From Lewinellaceae bacterium (GTDB lineage Bacteria > Bacteroidota > Bacteroidia > Chitinophagales > Saprospiraceae), in assembly GCA_020636075.1 (NCBI GenBank), contig JACJYO010000002.1, positions 62,001 to 126,000 on the forward strand: a DNA stretch of 64,000 nt, written 5' to 3'. The notes beneath the pieces were generated by a model. It had not been told where the DNA came from. It made no database searches and was given only the letters and a program-made list of their open reading frames with translations. The translations under genes and the position numbers were made by a program. Below, piece after piece: positions 61,601-64,000 of the stretch; within the stretch, counting starts at the first letter, position 1; each line of letters opens with the position of its first letter.

Positions 61601-64000
61601 GATAAGTTGCATTCAAATTGACAACTACATCATCTGTTGCAGTGCAACCATTCGACATATCTGTAACCACCAGCGAATATGTACCGGAAACATTAACGTT
61701 TGGCTGCGCCTGGTCCTGATTTCCTGCGTTTATGCCTGGGCCTGTCCAATTGTATGTAAATGTGGGACCGGAAGATGAGGTTCCACCGATGACCGTTGAA
61801 GTAATTACACAATCGATAATCTGGTCGGTACCGGCATCCGCAGTAGGTGTTGTCAAATCATCGGTTACAAGTACTTGGTCCGTAGCAGTACAACCATTTG
61901 TAGTGTTTGTAACCAACAAGTCATACATACCGGCTAAAGAAACAGGAACCTGTGTGTCATTTTGATTACCTGCATTGATACCCGGGCCGCTCCACAAAAC
62001 GGTGAAATTAGCGCCCGCACTCGATGCGCTTGCATCCAGTGTTTCAGTAGCAGCATTGTAACAATTCAGAATCAAGTCATTGCCACCATTTGCCACTGGC
62101 GCCAGAGTATCAATAGTGATCAGCACGACATCAGTGTTTTCACAACTATTGGTCGTATCCGTTACAATCAAATTGTATGTTCCAGGAATGGTAATGCCCG
62201 TGGGACTCTGCATAGATTCAGTTGCCGGCGTAATGCCGGGGCCTGTCCACTGATACACATAATTCTGTCCTGAAGAGGAGCCCGCTCCATTAATGTCAAC
62301 ACTTGTGACAGCACAAGTCAGGTTCAGATTTGGACCGGCATTGGCTACTGGTACATTTGCATCCTGAAAAACGACAGTTGTATCAGATTGCGAGCAACCA
62401 TTCGCAGGATTTGTAACAACCAAAATATAATTGCCAGCCTGGGATACCAGCGGATTCGGCAAAGTCTCGTTGCCGGCATCAATGCCCGGGCCAGTCCATA
62501 AATAGGTGATTGTATTAGGCGTACCGCTTCCATCCAAAGTAACACCATTAGGAGTAAGACAGGTCAGCGTTTGATCCGGACCGGAAGAAACGGTTGGGAT
62601 TGCAGTATCCAGATCAACATTAACTGTATTAGATGCGGTACAACCTGTGCTGGTGTTTGTGATAGTCAACGTGTAATTACCAGATTGATCAACAACCGGA
62701 TTATACTGGTTTTGATTGCCGGCATTAATGCCGGGCCCTGCCCAAAGCACCTCAAATTCCGGCCCCTGACTGGAGCCATTCCCGCCAAGAGTAACACTGG
62801 TAGTTGCGCAGGTAATGGTTTGTGCTTGTCCGGCATCAACGGAAGGAGGCGCCAACGAAGCGTCAACAAGTGCTGTATCTGTATGCGTACAACCGTTTGC
62901 CGGATTCGTAACAGTTAACACGTATGTTCCCGCTTGATTTACATTAGGCATTGGATTATTTTGATTGGCAGGTGTGATGCCTGGCCCGGTCCAAAAGAAG
63001 GTAACACCATTTGGACTCCCTGTTCCAATCAGATCAACAGAGGGCTGGTTACAAGTAAGCAATTCGTCATTTCCGGCGTTTGCAGTAGGTGCTTGCGTAT
63101 CGCCTATGACTGTAATATTTGCCGTGTTCGTACAACCGCTTATCGAGTTGGTAACGGTTAGATTGTATAATCCAGACATCGAAACAGCGGGATCCGCATC
63201 AGCCTGGTTTCCTGGAGTAATACCCGGGCCAGTCCATTGGTAAGTTGCGGAGGAAGCGTTCGTTGTGCTATTGAGAATGGTACTGGATTGTGTGCAGGTT
63301 ATGGTATCCGCGGTAATGCTTACCGTTGGTGGAGTATTATCACCAATTACAAAAGCCGAATCCACAGCGACACAGCTATTTGCCGGATTGGTTACTTGCA
63401 GGATGTAAGTCCCCGGCACACCGACTGTTGGGTTTTGTTGGTTTTGATTACCAGGTGTAATACCCGGGCCTGTCCATAAATAGGTAACACCCGGTGTTGT
63501 GGAATTCCCTTGAAGGGTTACAGTAGCACCACCAGGAAAACAAGTTAGCGTACCACCCTGGGTTGAAATATTGGGCAGTGAAATATCCTGCTGAACGGTA
63601 ACAAAAGCTGTGTCATAACAAGTGGTTGCTCCAATGGTATTTCCAACAATCAGACTATATTGACCACCTGCATTTACCCCTACCGAGTTTTGTGTGCCAA
63701 TAGTGTTTCCCATTGGGTTTTTCCAGTTAAAGGTAGTTCCGGGACCGGTAGAGCTGCTGCTCAGTGTTAGCGTGGGATTGGTGCAGCTGATAATACCCGG
63801 AACCGGATTGATAATAGCGTCATTGGGTATACGTACAACAGTGAACCGGACGATACTATCGCAGTCCAGGAATGAATTAAATGTTTCAGCAAATGTGCCT
63901 GGATCGCAATAATTTGTACCATTAATTGTGAAGCAGCTGTTCTCACAAATGTACTGTGTACCGATATTGGTAATAATTTGATTTTTAATGGTTATTGTTT
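58602..64000 (-). CDS. Giant cell-surface protein with Ig-like repeats and gliding-type C-terminal sorting domain (3' part)
   Basis: The frame is open from the window end to the TAA at 58602, at least 1,799 residues; the N-terminus lies outside the window. Seventeen tandem repeats of about 80 residues follow a degenerate first unit, each with a W-T-G-P-G-I block and ending in a G-T-Y-x-L-x-V-T-N and N-G-C-T pattern, typical of Ig-like adhesin modules. A SprB-type unit (IRCFGETNGFIAINGVIGG) and then the gliding motility-associated C-terminal domain (RRIYIPNIFNPASSDPLN, FDRWGNAIF, WDGKARG) finish the protein. This type B sorting signal sends it through T9SS. Likely an adhesin or gliding filament protein. 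Confidence 0.92.
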   Translation of the reverse strand, partial: TITIKNQIITNIGTQYICENSCFTINGTNYCDPGTFAETFNSFLDCDSIVRFTVVRIPNDAIINPVPGIISCTNPTLTLSSSSTGPGTTFNWKNPMGNTIGTQNSVGVNAGGQYSLIVGNTIGATTCYDTAFVTVQQDISLPNISTQGGTLTCFPGGATVTLQGNSTTPGVTYLWTGPGITPGNQNQQNPTVGVPGTYILQVTNPANSCVAVDSAFVIGDNTPPTVSITADTITCTQSSTILNSTTNASSATYQWTGPGITPGNQADADPAVSMSGLYNLTVTNSISGCTNTANITVIGDTQAPTANAGNDELLTCNQPSVDLIGTGSPNGVTFFWTGPGITPANQNNPMPNVNQAGTYVLTVTNPANGCTHTDTALVDASLAPPSVDAGQAQTITCATTSVTLGGNGSSQGPEFEVLWAGPGINAGNQNQYNPVVDQSGNYTLTITNTSTGCTASNTVNVDLDTAIPTVSSGPDQTLTCLTPNGVTLDGSGTPNTITYLWTGPGIDAGNETLPNPLVSQAGNYILVVTNPANGCSQSDTTVVFQDANVPVANAGPNLNLTCAVTSVDINGAGSSSGQNYVYQWTGPGITPATESMQSPTGITIPGTYNLIVTDTTNSCENTDVVLITIDTLAPVANGGNDLILNCYNAATETLDASASSAGANFTVLWSGPGINAGNQNDTQVPVSLAGMYDLLVTNTTNGCTATDQVLVTDDLTTPTADAGTDQIIDCVITSTVIGGTSSSGPTFTYNWTGPGINAGNQDQAQPNVNVSGTYSLVVTDMSNGCTATDDVVVNLNATYPTASAGPDLVLTCATPMQTLDGSASSSGANFQTLWTGPDINAGNQNNLSPTITQPGTYILSITDQNNSCVTTDTVVIQENKVAPTASAGSDLGLDCQTTQVTLDGSGSTVGPDFTYLWTGPGITPANQNDQSPMVDAPGNYVLLVTDTNNGCTATDAAGISQDIVLPTASAGQPFTLTCTQTTLPIDGSGSSAGANFEYLWTGPGINTANFNLQNPMVSDSGTYTLLVTNIQNHCTSTDMVVVSADQDLPVTAAGADQTLTCQNDTLGLDGTGSQAGATIVYTWTGPGIVAGTQSNATAQVFLPGVYTLEVLNTANGCSNTDAANVGQDIQAPVANAGADAILTCTSANGVTISATGSDIGAGFSLLWTGPGISAANQSQVEPIVAVSGTYSVLITNTNNGCTSTDEVMVGLDQDLPTADAGFDQTITCSVPQVMLDAGGSVANAPLTYAWSGPGITTGNADLISPGVDQSGIYTVVVTNTVNGCTDMADVEVFLDTDPPQAGATGGLITCMQPEIMIASTSSVAGSTYSWTGPDIDVTNMNLQNPQIGEPGVYTVLITAPNGCTSTATAQVDIDADVPVGTTTGTELNCTNNGQSAISGTVSTPGATFAWTGPSGFMSANLNPQVSAAGTYFLTLTSVNGCTKTYDAVVTANFTEPTVKATVNDKLDCTTTSVTINGTGSSTGPTYSYAWTTGNGNIVSGGNTLAPIVDMAGVYTLQVTNSTNGCTNTGTVTVEYDPAVPTGFDLTVKQIRCFGETNGFIAINGVIGGTQPFQFTFNGGAASGTGQFSQLSQGTYLIALEDGNGCILDTTVTITAPGALTVDLEDNVLLQLGESVTVTATITGTTPIESISWNPPAPCIITDCLSYDTLPTHSYQQTITVVDSNGCISTDRQIIQVDRSRRIYIPNIFNPASSDPLNSFLMIQGGTDVQQIKNWQIFDRWGNAIFSANDFQPNDPTYAWDGKARGDDAASAVYVWYVEVEFIDGEVELFKGDVTLVRN
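59395..63600 (-). repeat. Tandem Ig-like repeat block of the giant protein
   Basis: The 17 units have a period of about 240-250 bases; positions of the W-T-G-P-G codons recur with that spacing. Units differ strongly at the DNA level, so the array is old or under diversification rather than recent amplification. Several plus-strand frames opened by this low-complexity region are spurious. Confidence 0.9.

Noticed and set aside
59395..63600. Possible CRISPR array or many small plus-strand genes in the repeat region
   Set aside because: The repeats encode about 80-residue Ig-like units on the minus strand with a period of about 245 bases; there are no short identical direct repeats with unique spacers, and the plus-strand frames are antisense shadows.
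1..64000. tRNA, rRNA, phage, integrase or transposase genes
   Set aside because: No cloverleaf-like stretch was noticed in the intergenic spaces, and no integrase, transposase or phage structural motif was seen in any frame.

Overview
The window reads as chromosome of a member of the Bacteroidota, most likely a Saprospiraceae-like marine or wastewater bacterium (phylum well supported, family inferred). The evidence is: secreted proteins ending in type IX secretion (T9SS) sorting domains of type A (3967-5802, 7133-9112) and type B/gliding-associated (58602-64000); several promoters of the Bacteroidota form TTTG-N17..23-TAnnTTTG; A-rich start regions without clear Shine-Dalgarno sequences; a zinc-free L31 ribosomal protein; and tandem CotH-like proteins. 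No rRNA, tRNA, CRISPR array, phage or transposase gene was found.

Layout. 0-12 kb: housekeeping genes (3' end of argS, fhs, glnS, lpxB, mutS2) interleaved with two T9SS cargo proteins. 11.7-18.3 kb: two CotH-like paralogues, a small unknown protein, an atypical aquaporin and an S9 peptidase. 18.8-24.6 kb: a leftward five-gene operon with a dynamin-like GTPase, a WbqC protein, a TraB/GumN protein and two membrane proteins. 24.7-31.2 kb: rightward lycopene cyclase-coaE, rpmE2, then GlmU-like-purM-TPR lipoprotein-gluQ. 31.2-37.7 kb: a haloperoxidase-like protein, a small secreted protein, rmuC, and a DUF2207-lemA pair. 37.9-48.1 kb: a co-directional pyrimidine-degradation cluster. 48.2-58.5 kb: DEAD-box helicase with an S4 protein, rhomboid protease, KamA-like radical SAM enzyme plus Tat-exported cupin, an RlmI-like methyltransferase, dienelactone hydrolase lipoprotein, DUF4230 protein, CtpA protease and an Lrp/AsnC regulator. 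58.6-64 kb: the 3' part of a giant cell-surface protein with 17 tandem Ig-like repeats, running off the window.

The most coherent system is the pyrimidine cluster. An NCS1 permease imports the base; a yeast Fcy1-type cytosine deaminase makes uracil; PreT/PreA reduce it; dihydropyrimidinase and beta-ureidopropionase open and hydrolyse it to beta-alanine; a class III aminotransferase gives malonate semialdehyde; and MmsA gives acetyl-CoA. All steps from cytosine to acetyl-CoA are present on one strand with short gaps. Features that look unusual are the fungal-type deaminase, a roughly 100-residue insertion in the permease, and palindromic repeats inside the cluster, one of which encodes the last codons and stop of preT.

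A second layer is a set of intergenic palindromes in at least four sequence families (at 6951/7114, 18325, 44811/46198 and 48089), some present in more than one copy, resembling REP or miniature mobile elements.
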